Of a stretch of 44,817 nt of DNA, positions 26,681 to 33,845 are shown piece after piece. The notes under the pieces were generated by a model, which worked only from the letters and a program-made list of their open reading frames with translations, made no database searches and was not told where the DNA came from. The position numbers were made by a program, and so were the translations under genes. Every line of letters starts with the position of its first letter. Positions within the stretch are counted from its first letter, which is position 1. Origin of the DNA: CAZRHH01 sp964599885 (lineage in GTDB: Bacteria; Chloroflexota; Dehalococcoidia; DSTF01; JACRBR01); the NCBI GenBank assembly GCA_964599885.1, contig CAZRHH010000021.1, positions 1-44,817 of the forward strand. The letters run 5' to 3'.

Positions 26681-28153
26681 CTACTGATCCTCCCTGCGCC
26701 GGTAGAGCGTCACGCCGGCCATCGCGGCCATCGTCCCGCCCAGCACGAGCAGCGCCAGAAGATAACTCGTCGATTCGTTGCTCGCGCCGTCACCAGCAGA
26801 AGGCAATCCCGCCGGACCGCTGCCCGGTCCGGTCTGCGCCTGCGAACCCAGCACGATGTTCACCGGCGTCGAGACGGCGGGAATCGCTCCCCCGCCACCC
26901 GGCGTGGATGTGCCCACGGCCGTCTGCGTGCCTGCCGGCGCGGTCGATGTGCCGGCGGTCGTCGTCGGCGTCTCGTCGTCATCGTCATCGTCATCGTCGC
27001 GGTCACGCGTCGGCGACGCGGTGACCGTCGTCGTGCCGGTGACGGTGTTCGTTGTCGTGGGCTGTGCCGTGTTCGTCCCGACGACGACTACCGTACTCGT
27101 CGTTGTGGCGACCGCCGTGGTCGTGACCGTCGGCGTCTGCGTATTCGTCACCACGGTGCTCGTCTCGGTCGGCCCTGCCGTACTCGTCGTCGTGGCGACC
27201 GCCGTGGTCGTAACCGTCGCCGTCTCCGTGTTCGACGCCGTCGGCGTGGCCGTCTGGCTGCTTACCGCGGTCTCCGTCACACCGGCCGTCTGCGTCGCCG
27301 TAGCAAGCGCCGTATTCGTGGCCGTCGGCGTCGACGTGTTGGCCGTCGTCGGTGTCGCCGTCTGGCTAGAAACAGCGGTCTCGGTCACGCCGGGCGTCTT
27401 CGTCGCAGTAGCCACCGCCGTCTTCGTAGGCGTGTGCGTGACGCTCACCGTCGAGGTCACGCCCGGCGTCTTCGTGGCGCTCACGGTCGACGTCACTCCC
27501 GGCGTCTGCGTCGTGCCAGCGGTCTGGCTGACCTGCGGCGTCGTCGTGCCGCCACCAACGGTCGTCGATGTCGGGCTTACCGTAGTCGTTGCACGCGGCG
27601 TCTTTGTCGCCTTCGGCGTATGGTCGTCCGGGCAACTGCACGAACAGTCGCAGTCGTCGTCATCATCGTCGTCGGGGTTGAAGGGATTGGGGCATCCGCC
27701 CGCCGGCGCCGGCACGATGTCGTTTTCGTGTCCCTCGTGTGCTTGCACCTGCGCGTTACCGGAAGCACCGTCGTCGTCGACGGTGATCGTGATGTAGCTG
27801 CCGCCGAACGCCGGCACGTAATGGCACAGCGTCACGGGTTCATGTTGTTCCTCACCGCAGCCGCTGTTGCAGCCGTCATCGTCGTCATTGCCGCAGTTGC
27901 TGGGGTGGCAGTTTCCGTCATCGTCGTCGTTGCCGCAGTTGCTGGGGTGGCAGTTTCCGTTGTCGTCGTCGTTGCCGCAGCTGTTGCTGCAGTCGCCGCC
28001 AGTGTCATCGCCACAGCTGGTGCTGCAACTCCCGTGGCCGTCGCTCCCGGTCGCTTCCGCCACGGTCGCGGCGAACGCCCACGCCGATGCAAGAACGATC
28101 GCCAAGGCGAGGATAGGCGCGAACCTTCTCATCGTTCGTTGTTGATGTTGCAT
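26681..28153 (-). CDS. large Thr-rich surface protein with Cys/Asp repeats and LPSAG sorting-like end
   Basis: 490 residues from the ATG at 28153 (GGAG six bases upstream). Order: signal peptide (about 8-35); a Cys/Asp/Asn-rich segment (about 38-105) with GNCHPSNCGNDDDD in tandem; a module with VTLCHYVPAFGGSYITITVDD and HEGHENDIVPAPAGGCP, recognisable as a small conserved module of bacterial surface proteins; a poly-Asp/Cys patch; a Thr/Val/Ala/Pro-rich stalk of about 230 residues with repeats such as VTETAVSSQTATPT; a second poly-Asp patch; and LPSAGDG, hydrophobic helix, RRRE tail. The acidic and cysteine clusters suggest metal (calcium) binding or disulfides, and the Thr stalk is a likely glycosylation target, which fits the nearby glycan cluster. 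Function unknown. Confidence 0.85.
   Translation of the reverse strand: MQHQQRTMRRFAPILALAIVLASAWAFAATVAEATGSDGHGSCSTSCGDDTGGDCSNSCGNDDDNGNCHPSNCGNDDDDGNCHPSNCGNDDDDGCNSGCGEEQHEPVTLCHYVPAFGGSYITITVDDDGASGNAQVQAHEGHENDIVPAPAGGCPNPFNPDDDDDDDCDCSCSCPDDHTPKATKTPRATTTVSPTSTTVGGGTTTPQVSQTAGTTQTPGVTSTVSATKTPGVTSTVSVTHTPTKTAVATATKTPGVTETAVSSQTATPTTANTSTPTATNTALATATQTAGVTETAVSSQTATPTASNTETATVTTTAVATTTSTAGPTETSTVVTNTQTPTVTTTAVATTTSTVVVVGTNTAQPTTTNTVTGTTTVTASPTRDRDDDDDDDDETPTTTAGTSTAPAGTQTAVGTSTPGGGGAIPAVSTPVNIVLGSQAQTGPGSGPAGLPSAGDGASNESTSYLLALLVLGGTMAAMAGVTLYRRREDQ
27875..27989. repeat. 42-bp tandem repeat inside the Cys/Asp-rich coding segment
   Basis: Two near-identical 42-bp units (27875-27916 and 27917-27958, differing at one base) and a diverged partial third (27959-27989). 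Each encodes the 14-residue unit GNCHPSNCGNDDDD on the minus strand. Unit number may vary between strains by slippage. Confidence 0.85.
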
Positions 28154-28674
28154 AGTGACTCCACCCGCTTTGTTCGCGACGATCGGCGCCGCCCCGCCCT
28201 ATCGCACCGACTGCCTCTCGCCCGCCGGCGAGACGCATAGGCGTCCATGCCCCATGACGCGGGGCCAGCGCAGAGGAATTGCGTTAGCCCATTGTCTGGC
28301 AGCGGCCGCGAACTGGCCGTTGCGGAGAAGCGATCTGGGTTGCAGACGCATCGCGGTGTTGCCCACTAGTAACGGATGGATCGGGCGAGATCAACTCGCG
28401 AAACCACTATGAATGGGCTAATCCGCATGTTGTTGTGGCACGTTCCGCCAGCGCCGATAACTGCCGTCGCACATAACCGAAACTGGCCATTCGCGGTGCC
28501 GCATTATGGTCGTTTGATCGCCCCTGTACGGATCCATCAAGATTCGTGCCGATCTGTTTTCAACGGTCTGGCGCTGGGCCGATCGCTACTCCTTTTTCCG
28601 TTCCGGCCTTCGCGGCCATTGCGTATCCCTGAGGTATCGGAAAGCACGAAGCACCGGACAAAGGAGAGCATCTC
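28154..28674. other. 521-bp intergenic region between two surface-protein genes
   Basis: No convincing ORF, tRNA or known RNA. It carries two related sites, AACTGGCCGTTGCGG at 28311 and AACTGGCCATTCGCGG at 28481, which might be binding sites shared by the divergent surface-protein genes. Base composition is less GC-rich than the neighbours, as expected for a regulatory region. Promoters could not be assigned with confidence. Confidence 0.35.
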
Positions 28675-29100
28675 GTGAAACGCATAGCAGTTGCAGCAGG
28701 ATCGTTCATCGCCATCTTCGGCCTCGCCGTCTTCGCGATCGGCGTCGCCGCCGGTACGTCGTCCAGTGTCCATGCAGGCGCCGATGACACAACGCCTGCC
28801 GATGCCACGACGCCTGGTGCCGGCGGTAGCGACGACAGTACGCCAGGGCCGCTAACACCGGTCGCCGACCCAACGGAAACGGGTGACGACGATGGTCTCG
28901 GCGACGACGCCGATGACGCTCTCGACGACGCGACCGACGATGACGGCGGCGTAGCCGGCGAATCGACCCTGCCGACGACGGGCACCGGCGGTACGTTTGA
29001 CGGCGGCGCCGACAGCTCGCCGTGGATCGCCGGTCTTGGCATGCTCTTCGCCGTCCTCGGCGCGGGCGTGGCCTTCGCCGGATACCAGCGTCGAACGTAG
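28675..29100 (+). CDS. small acidic secreted protein with LPTTG sorting signal
   Basis: 141 residues from a GTG at 28675 with AAAGGAG upstream. Signal peptide (about 1-35), then an Asp/Thr/Gly-rich acidic stretch without recognisable fold (DDGLGDDADDALDDATDDD), then LPTTG (about 99-103), a polar spacer, a hydrophobic helix (about 118-136) and the tail YQRRT. This is the closest of the three sorting-like ends in the window to the canonical LPxTG. Divergent from the large Thr-rich surface protein across 521 bp and followed by a strong terminator. Likely cell-surface attached; function unknown. Confidence 0.82.
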   Translation: MKRIAVAAGSFIAIFGLAVFAIGVAAGTSSSVHAGADDTTPADATTPGAGGSDDSTPGPLTPVADPTETGDDDGLGDDADDALDDATDDDGGVAGESTLPTTGTGGTFDGGADSSPWIAGLGMLFAVLGAGVAFAGYQRRT

Positions 29101-29117
29101 TTTCCACATCGCGCAAC

Positions 29118-29151
29118 GAACAGACGGCGGGCGGGCGCCCGCCGTCTGTTC
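29118..29151. terminator. strong hairpin between convergent genes
   Basis: GAACAGACGGCGGGC and GCCCGCCGTCTGTTC form a perfect 15-bp stem around a 4-base loop, 18 bp after the LPTTG gene stop and before the end of the convergent hydrolase gene. Suited to stopping transcription from either side; no long T-run. Confidence 0.75.
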
Positions 29152-29169
29152 TCGTATCCGCGTTACCGG

Positions 29170-29985
29170 TTACTTCGCGCCGCTGACCGCGTTGGACTCC
29201 AGATGGCGACGCAACGCGGCGTTGAACAGTTCGGGCCGTTCGTACTGCGGCGCGTGCGCAGCTTGCGAGATCACTTCGAGCGTGGCGTCCGGGATCTCGC
29301 TCGCGAGCCAGCGTGATGCCTCAACGAGCTGCGGAGCATCAAGCTCACCGCAGATCACCAGCGTCGACGCCGTGATGTTCGCGGCGCGATCGCGCGTGCC
29401 CACCCACGATTGCAGTGCCTCCCAGGCGCCGATGAATGCGTCGACCGACATCCGCGCGAGGCGCGCATCCGTCTCGGCGCCACGCTCCTCCGGCATGAAC
29501 GGCGGCGGCTTGATGATCGCCGGCATCGCGGCGACGGCGGCCATGCCGTGTTCCTCCGCGTACCGGTGGCGCGCCTGCATGAACTTCTCGATGATCGCAT
29601 TCCGGGTGGCGAAGCCCATGCTGGTGTCATGCAGCGTCAGCGAAAGTAGCCGTCCCGGACTCCGCAGCGCAAGTTCCTGTGCGACGGTCCCACCCATCGA
29701 GTGACCGAGCAGGTGATATCGCTCGAACCCGCACATCGCGATCAGCGCTTCAACGTCATCGGCAAGCTGCAGGATCGAATATGCGTCCCGATCGCTCGGC
29801 GCGGTCGATCCGCCGTGGCCCCGAAGGTCCATGATCAGCACGCGGTGGGTGCGCGAGAAGTCCGGCAACTGGTGACGCCAGTCGGTGATATCACCGGTGT
29901 ATCCATGCACCAGCACCAGCGGCTCGCCGGCGCTGCCGTGCTGTTCAAAGTTCAGATCGATCCCGTTGATCATCGCCGTCGGCAT
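29170..29985 (-). CDS. alpha/beta hydrolase
   Basis: 271 residues, a single alpha/beta hydrolase domain. The oxyanion region is LVLVHGYTGDITDW, the nucleophile elbow GHSMGG has Ser96, the acid is probably Asp216 (CGELDAPQ) and the base His244 (QAAHAPQYE). A lid of about 60 residues lies between about 125 and 195. It resembles the broad group of 3-oxoadipate enol-lactonase-like and haloperoxidase-like hydrolases, for which substrate cannot be predicted. The ribosome-binding site AGGGGAGG precedes the ATG. Cytoplasmic; no signal peptide. Confidence 0.9.
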   Translation of the reverse strand: MPTAMINGIDLNFEQHGSAGEPLVLVHGYTGDITDWRHQLPDFSRTHRVLIMDLRGHGGSTAPSDRDAYSILQLADDVEALIAMCGFERYHLLGHSMGGTVAQELALRSPGRLLSLTLHDTSMGFATRNAIIEKFMQARHRYAEEHGMAAVAAMPAIIKPPPFMPEERGAETDARLARMSVDAFIGAWEALQSWVGTRDRAANITASTLVICGELDAPQLVEASRWLASEIPDATLEVISQAAHAPQYERPELFNAALRRHLESNAVSGAK

Positions 29986-30095
29986 CGCGCCTCCCCTTGT
30001 CGGTACTCTGATGAGCGGTCTCGCACCATCATACGACCCCAGCGCGCTCGCGGCCGCCCGAGCGTGGGTGCGGCCCGATGCGGGAAGACTTCACC

Positions 30096-30734
30096 ATGAC
30101 CGTCATGCAGCGCCGCGTCATCGCGAGCCTCCTTCTGCTGGCGACGCTTGCCGCCTCGGCACTGACACTTCAGGCGCACGCCGGCCACGTGCTCCCGTTC
30201 GACGAATCACTCGCCGACCTGGTGCAGCGGACGCCCGGCGGGCGCCACTACGAGCCAATCGCAGACGTCCTCGCGTGGTCGCTTGTCGAGTACGCGCTGT
30301 TCGGCGTCGCTGCGCTCGTTGCATGGCGCGCCGGCGATGTGCCGCTCGCGATGTCCGCGATCCTCGTGAATCTCGCGCGCGGCTCGACGTTCCTGCTCAA
30401 GGAATGGATCGAACGCGACCGCCCGAGCGAGTTGTTCGTCATCGTGCGCGATGTCCGTCCCGACTACGGCTTTCCGAGCGGCCACGCGCTCACGGCCACG
30501 CTCGTGTTCGGGTACGTCGCGCTGGCAGTCGCGCTGCACCTGCCGGCGCGCGTCTCAGCGCCGGTCTGTGTCGCCGCGCTCGCCTGCGCCTTGCTCATCG
30601 GCTGGGAGCGCGTCTGGATCGGCGCGCATTGGCCCTCCGATGTCGCGGGCGGCTTCGCCTTCGGGATACTGCTGTTGTTCGTCTCCGTCGCGGCGACCAG
30701 GCTGGCGTGGCGCCTGATGCCGCGGGCGGCGTAG
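30096..30734 (+). CDS. PAP2-family membrane phosphatase
   Basis: 212 residues from the ATG at 30096, chosen because GGGAAGA lies at the right distance; an ATG at 30078 is in frame but has no site. The three phosphatase motifs are present: KEWIERDRP, FPSGHALT, and the third, ERVWIGAHWPSDVAGG with catalytic His and Asp. Five or six membrane helices. Such enzymes dephosphorylate lipid phosphates, for example undecaprenyl pyrophosphate or phosphatidic acid, on the outer face of the membrane. A role in recycling the polyprenyl carrier of the glycan cluster is possible but not shown. Followed after 59 bp by the LLM oxidoreductase gene. Confidence 0.9.
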   Translation: MTVMQRRVIASLLLLATLAASALTLQAHAGHVLPFDESLADLVQRTPGGRHYEPIADVLAWSLVEYALFGVAALVAWRAGDVPLAMSAILVNLARGSTFLLKEWIERDRPSELFVIVRDVRPDYGFPSGHALTATLVFGYVALAVALHLPARVSAPVCVAALACALLIGWERVWIGAHWPSDVAGGFAFGILLLFVSVAATRLAWRLMPRAA

Positions 30735-30793
30735 CATGGTGCACAATCGCGCCGCACGACGCGCCGCGCGGCAGATCGAAAGGCAGACAGCAC

Positions 30794-31690
30794 ATGGAAG
30801 TCGGCGTCCACGTCCCACAGGTCGGCCCGCTGGCAACGCGTGAGAACGTCGCATCGTTCGCGCGGGCGGTCGATGAGGCCGGATTCGACGGCATCTGGGT
30901 CTTCGACCACGTTGTCCTGCAAAAGGAGCAGCAGTCCAAGTACCCCTACTCGCGCGATGGCAGCATGGGTTTCCCGCCGACGATGGACTTCCTGGAACCG
31001 CTGACACAGCTCGCGTTCATCGCCGGCATCACCAAGCGCGCGCAGCTCGGCACGTCCGTGCTGGTCTTGCCCATGCGGCAGCCAGTGCTCCACGCGAAAA
31101 TCATGGCGACGATCGATCATCTCTCGGGCGGGCGGTTCATCCTCGGCGCCGGGATCGGCTGGTGGAAGCAGGAATACGAAGCGCTGTCCGTGCCATTCGA
31201 GCGGCGCGGCAAACGCATGGACGAGTGCCTCGAGCTGGTCAAGAAGCTGTGGACCGACGACTTCGTCGAGTTCCACGGGGAGTTCTACGACGTCGTCGAT
31301 TGGGCGTGCAATCCGAAGCCAGTGCGGCCGGGCGGCATTCCGATCTGGCTCGGCGGCGAGAGCCGGGGGCAGCTGCAGCGCGTCGGGAGGTACGCCGACG
31401 GCTGGCACGCCACGGCGAAGTCGCTGCCGACGCTGCGGGACGACTTCGAGGTGGCGCAGGAGGCGGCTTCGAAGGCTGGCCGCGATCCGTCGAAGCTGCT
31501 GCTCACGATCGAAGGCGGGGGCACGCTCGCCCCGGACCGGGTTGAGAAGACGGCTGAGGGCTTGGAGCGGCTGAAGGAGATGGGCGTGGCCCACGCCATC
31601 ATCGGCGTCCACCCGGCGCAGATGGCAGACGCCGCGCCGTTGCTCGACGAATTCGCCGCAAAGCACCTCCCGTCGCTGCAGACTCCGTAG
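30794..31690 (+). CDS. LLM-class (luciferase-like) oxidoreductase, probably F420-dependent
   Basis: 298 residues from the ATG at 30794 (GAAAGG about ten bases upstream); the reading frame stays open far upstream but that part overlaps the PAP2 gene and is not coding. The TIM-barrel family pattern is clear: MEVGVHVPQVGPL at the first strand, DEAGFDGIWVFDHVV, GTSVLVLPMRQPV, LSGGRFILGAGIGWWKQEY, and PIWLGGESRGQLQRVGRYADGW near the C-terminus. Members use coenzyme F420 or FMN; the family subgroup with GIGWWKQEYEAL is commonly annotated as TIGR03619-like F420-dependent. Substrate unknown. Probably co-transcribed with the upstream PAP2 gene. Confidence 0.9.
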   Translation: MEVGVHVPQVGPLATRENVASFARAVDEAGFDGIWVFDHVVLQKEQQSKYPYSRDGSMGFPPTMDFLEPLTQLAFIAGITKRAQLGTSVLVLPMRQPVLHAKIMATIDHLSGGRFILGAGIGWWKQEYEALSVPFERRGKRMDECLELVKKLWTDDFVEFHGEFYDVVDWACNPKPVRPGGIPIWLGGESRGQLQRVGRYADGWHATAKSLPTLRDDFEVAQEAASKAGRDPSKLLLTIEGGGTLAPDRVEKTAEGLERLKEMGVAHAIIGVHPAQMADAAPLLDEFAAKHLPSLQTP

Positions 31691-31820
31691 CCGTTTCCCG
31701 ACGACGCGTTCGCGTGGCCGGTCGAGCGAACCACTGGTCACGTGCGCCCCTGATCGCAGGTCGCGTGCCGATCGCGTCGCTGCTTGACAGACGCCTGTAA
31801 CTGGATGCTGGGCCGCCCGT

Positions 31821-32252
31821 TTGGATATGCGGAACACGTTCGTTCGGCGTAACGAAGCGAGCAGCACAATGGGACGCATCCTCGATCAGGTAGAAGGCAC
31901 CGCAGAGCCGAAAGCGGTTGCTGTCCGATGTCCCGTCTGCGCGCAACCCAACACGGCTGAATCGACGTGCTGGCACGTGCGCTGGACGTTCGAGCGCGGC
32001 GGTCCCCTTCAGTTCGCCAAGCACGCGATCTCGGTTAGTCCCGTCACCGCCGCGCGCGGCCACAAGACCGAGGACATTTCTGCCGCGTGGTGGGACGAGC
32101 ACGGCGAATGGCTGATGAAACGCATGATGGTGCGCTTCGACGCGTACGAGGGCTTCGTCTTTGGCGAACTCGCGGACGTCGACCTGCTGGCGAAAGACAT
32201 CTGGTCGTGTTTTCAGCCGGAAGCGCCGCGTCCCGAGATTCAGCGCATCTAA
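31821..32252 (+). CDS. protein of unknown function with a possible zinc-binding cysteine cluster
   Basis: 143 residues; an ATG at 31869 (MGRILDQVEG) is an alternative start and neither has a strong ribosome-binding site. I do not recognise the family. RCPVCAQPNTAESTCWHVRW (about 36-55) places two Cys-x2-Cys residues and a third Cys-x-His where a small zinc ribbon could form. The rest is a mixed alpha/beta pattern rich in aromatic residues (AAWWDEHGEWLMKRMM, DAYEGFVFGELAD). It lies 43 bp before the yedK-like gene on the same strand and may share its transcript. Codon usage looks like the neighbours, which supports it being real. Confidence 0.65.
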   Translation: MDMRNTFVRRNEASSTMGRILDQVEGTAEPKAVAVRCPVCAQPNTAESTCWHVRWTFERGGPLQFAKHAISVSPVTAARGHKTEDISAAWWDEHGEWLMKRMMVRFDAYEGFVFGELADVDLLAKDIWSCFQPEAPRPEIQRI

Positions 32253-32294
32253 CCCACACGGCGGCATCGGGACGAGCTTCGATACACTTTCCGT

Positions 32295-33020
32295 ATGTGC
32301 GGACGCTTCACGCTCACCAAGAAGGACTTCCGCGAACTGGCGACGATGTTAGATGCCTCGTTCGATGAGGCGATCGCCGCGCAGTTCCGGCCGCGCTACA
32401 ACATCGCACCCACCGACCAGCACTGGATCGTCCGCACAAAGCGCGAGCAACGCGAGCTGCTGCCCGCGATCTGGGGGCTCGTGAATAGCTGGGCGCCCGA
32501 CGCGAAGGGAGCGGCGCGCCAGATCAACGCACGGAGCGAGAGCGCGCCAGCGCGTCCCGCCTTCCGCGAGGCGTTCGAGAAGCGTCGCTGCGTTGTACCC
32601 GCTGACGGCTTCTTCGAGTGGTCCGGCACGAAGGAAGCGCGAAAGCCCGTCTGGTATCACGCGCCCGATGATGGCCTGCTGCTGTTCGCCGGGTTGTACG
32701 AATCGTGGCGCAATCCGCAGACCGACGCGTGGCAACGCACGTTTACGATCCTCACCACAAGCGCCAACGACGTCGTCGAGCCGGTACACGACCGGATGCC
32801 CGTGATCTTGGCGGCGGAGCGCCTCGACGACTGGTTGCACATTCCGGCGACGGATCCGGCCGCCTACGCGAAGAGTGTGCGAGAACTGCTCCGTCCCGCC
32901 GACGCGGGCGTGATCGTCGCGACGCCCGTTTCGTCACGCGTCAACTCCGTCGCCAACGACGACGCCGCGTGCCTCGCGTCCGCCGATGATCGCGAGACGC
33001 CCGCCGCGCGCATGCTGTAG
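32295..33020 (+). CDS. yedK: SRAP family abasic-site DNA-protein crosslink protein (YedK/HMCES-like)
   Basis: 241 residues starting MCGRFT. After removal of Met, Cys2 is the catalytic residue that links covalently to abasic sites in single-stranded DNA. Other family residues are present: RYNIAPT, NARSES, PADGFFEW with the active-site Glu, and VHDRMPVIL with the active-site His. It shields abasic sites at stalled forks and is often near SOS genes, though no LexA-type site was seen here. Length is normal. Followed after 40 bp by a REP-like hairpin. Confidence 0.95.
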   Translation: MCGRFTLTKKDFRELATMLDASFDEAIAAQFRPRYNIAPTDQHWIVRTKREQRELLPAIWGLVNSWAPDAKGAARQINARSESAPARPAFREAFEKRRCVVPADGFFEWSGTKEARKPVWYHAPDDGLLLFAGLYESWRNPQTDAWQRTFTILTTSANDVVEPVHDRMPVILAAERLDDWLHIPATDPAAYAKSVRELLRPADAGVIVATPVSSRVNSVANDDAACLASADDRETPAARML

Positions 33021-33057
33021 CGGGGACGTTTCGCGAGCCGAGCGACAACTCCTCGTC

Positions 33058-33082
33058 GTGGCGCGGGCTTTTCAGCCCGCGC
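33058..33082 (+). repeat. REP-like hairpin with GTGG head
   Basis: A GTGG tetranucleotide at 33058 abuts a perfect 9-bp hairpin GCGCGGGCT-TTTC-AGCCCGCGC (33061-33082). The preceding TCGTGGCG resembles the TCGTAGCG head of the hairpins flanking the RAYT gene 2 kb away. A lone CGTAGCGG without hairpin follows near 33103. Confidence 0.55.
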
Positions 33083-33127
33083 GGGACTCATGTGTGCGCC
33101 TTCGTAGCGGTTAGCGCGACCGCCAGG

Positions 33128-33778
33128 CTAAGGCGTCTGGGTCCACGTATCGCCACCGTCTGTTGTCACCCACGTGCCATCGGACGTGACGACGGTGCCA
33201 TCCGTCGCGCTCGTGAACTCGATCGACGTCACGCCGACCGCCGGCGGTATCTCCGGCACGACGATCCACGTTACGCCGCCGTCGAGCGAGCGATGGAAAT
33301 TCTCGCCGGGACTGCCCAAACCCATCCAGCCGTTCACCTCGTCCTGAAAGTGCAGCGCGGTGACGCTGGTTCCACTAGGCAGCTCGCCCACGCCCGGCTC
33401 CGCCGGCGGATTGCCGATCGTCGTCTGGCTGATCACATCCCACAACTCGCCGCCATCGTCGGTGCGAAACAGGACTTTCGAGCTGCTGCCCGCTGCCGCG
33501 TCGCCGATGCAGATGAGCCACGTCGTGTCCGCGTTCAGCTCGAACGAGATCGTCGGCGTCAGCATCCGCGATGAAATCGACGTACATGGCTCGCGCTCTG
33601 CTGCCGATGCCGTCGGCGCCGCAGGATCGACGGTGGGGACGTCGGGTGTTGGCGCAATCTCCGTGACGGCGGTGGCGCCGGTTGCCGGCGTGCCGTTCGC
33701 GCTATCGTCGTCATCGCCGCACGCGACGGCAAACAGCAGCGTCGCGATCAGCGCGACGGTGGCAATCAGTTTGGGCAT
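33128..33778 (-). CDS. lipoprotein with Ycf48/BNR-like beta-propeller repeats
   Basis: 216 residues. Perfect ribosome-binding site GGAGGTGA before the ATG. A signal peptide ends in LFAVACGDDDD, a lipobox with the acylated cysteine at residue 20, followed by a Thr/Pro/Ala-rich linker (about 25-62). The remainder contains propeller-like strands typical of the Ycf48/BNR (sialidase Asp-box) group: RTDDGGELWDVIS, RSLDGGVTWIVVP and TTDGGDTWTQTP. Only three blades are visible, so it is short for a full propeller and may oligomerise. Function unknown. Lies 67 bp after trpB on the same strand but has its own strong start site. Confidence 0.85.
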   Translation of the reverse strand: MPKLIATVALIATLLFAVACGDDDDSANGTPATGATAVTEIAPTPDVPTVDPAAPTASAAEREPCTSISSRMLTPTISFELNADTTWLICIGDAAAGSSSKVLFRTDDGGELWDVISQTTIGNPPAEPGVGELPSGTSVTALHFQDEVNGWMGLGSPGENFHRSLDGGVTWIVVPEIPPAVGVTSIEFTSATDGTVVTSDGTWVTTDGGDTWTQTP

Positions 33779-33845
33779 GGCGTCACCTCCGGGTGTTTCG
33801 CGGTGTCACATCATTCGACGCTCGGGCGATCAAAGATGTTCCGGG

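Noticed and set aside
26778..27797. Plus-strand ORF of 339 codons rich in Val
   Set aside because: Mirror of the Thr-rich repeats on the other strand; no start site or domain.
27875..27989. Possible CRISPR array
   Set aside because: The 42-bp units are contiguous with no spacers and lie in frame in a coding gene.
29885..30793. Upstream extension of the LLM oxidoreductase frame
   Set aside because: Composition is Arg-rich and it overlaps the well-supported PAP2 gene; the family N-terminus begins at the ATG at 30794.
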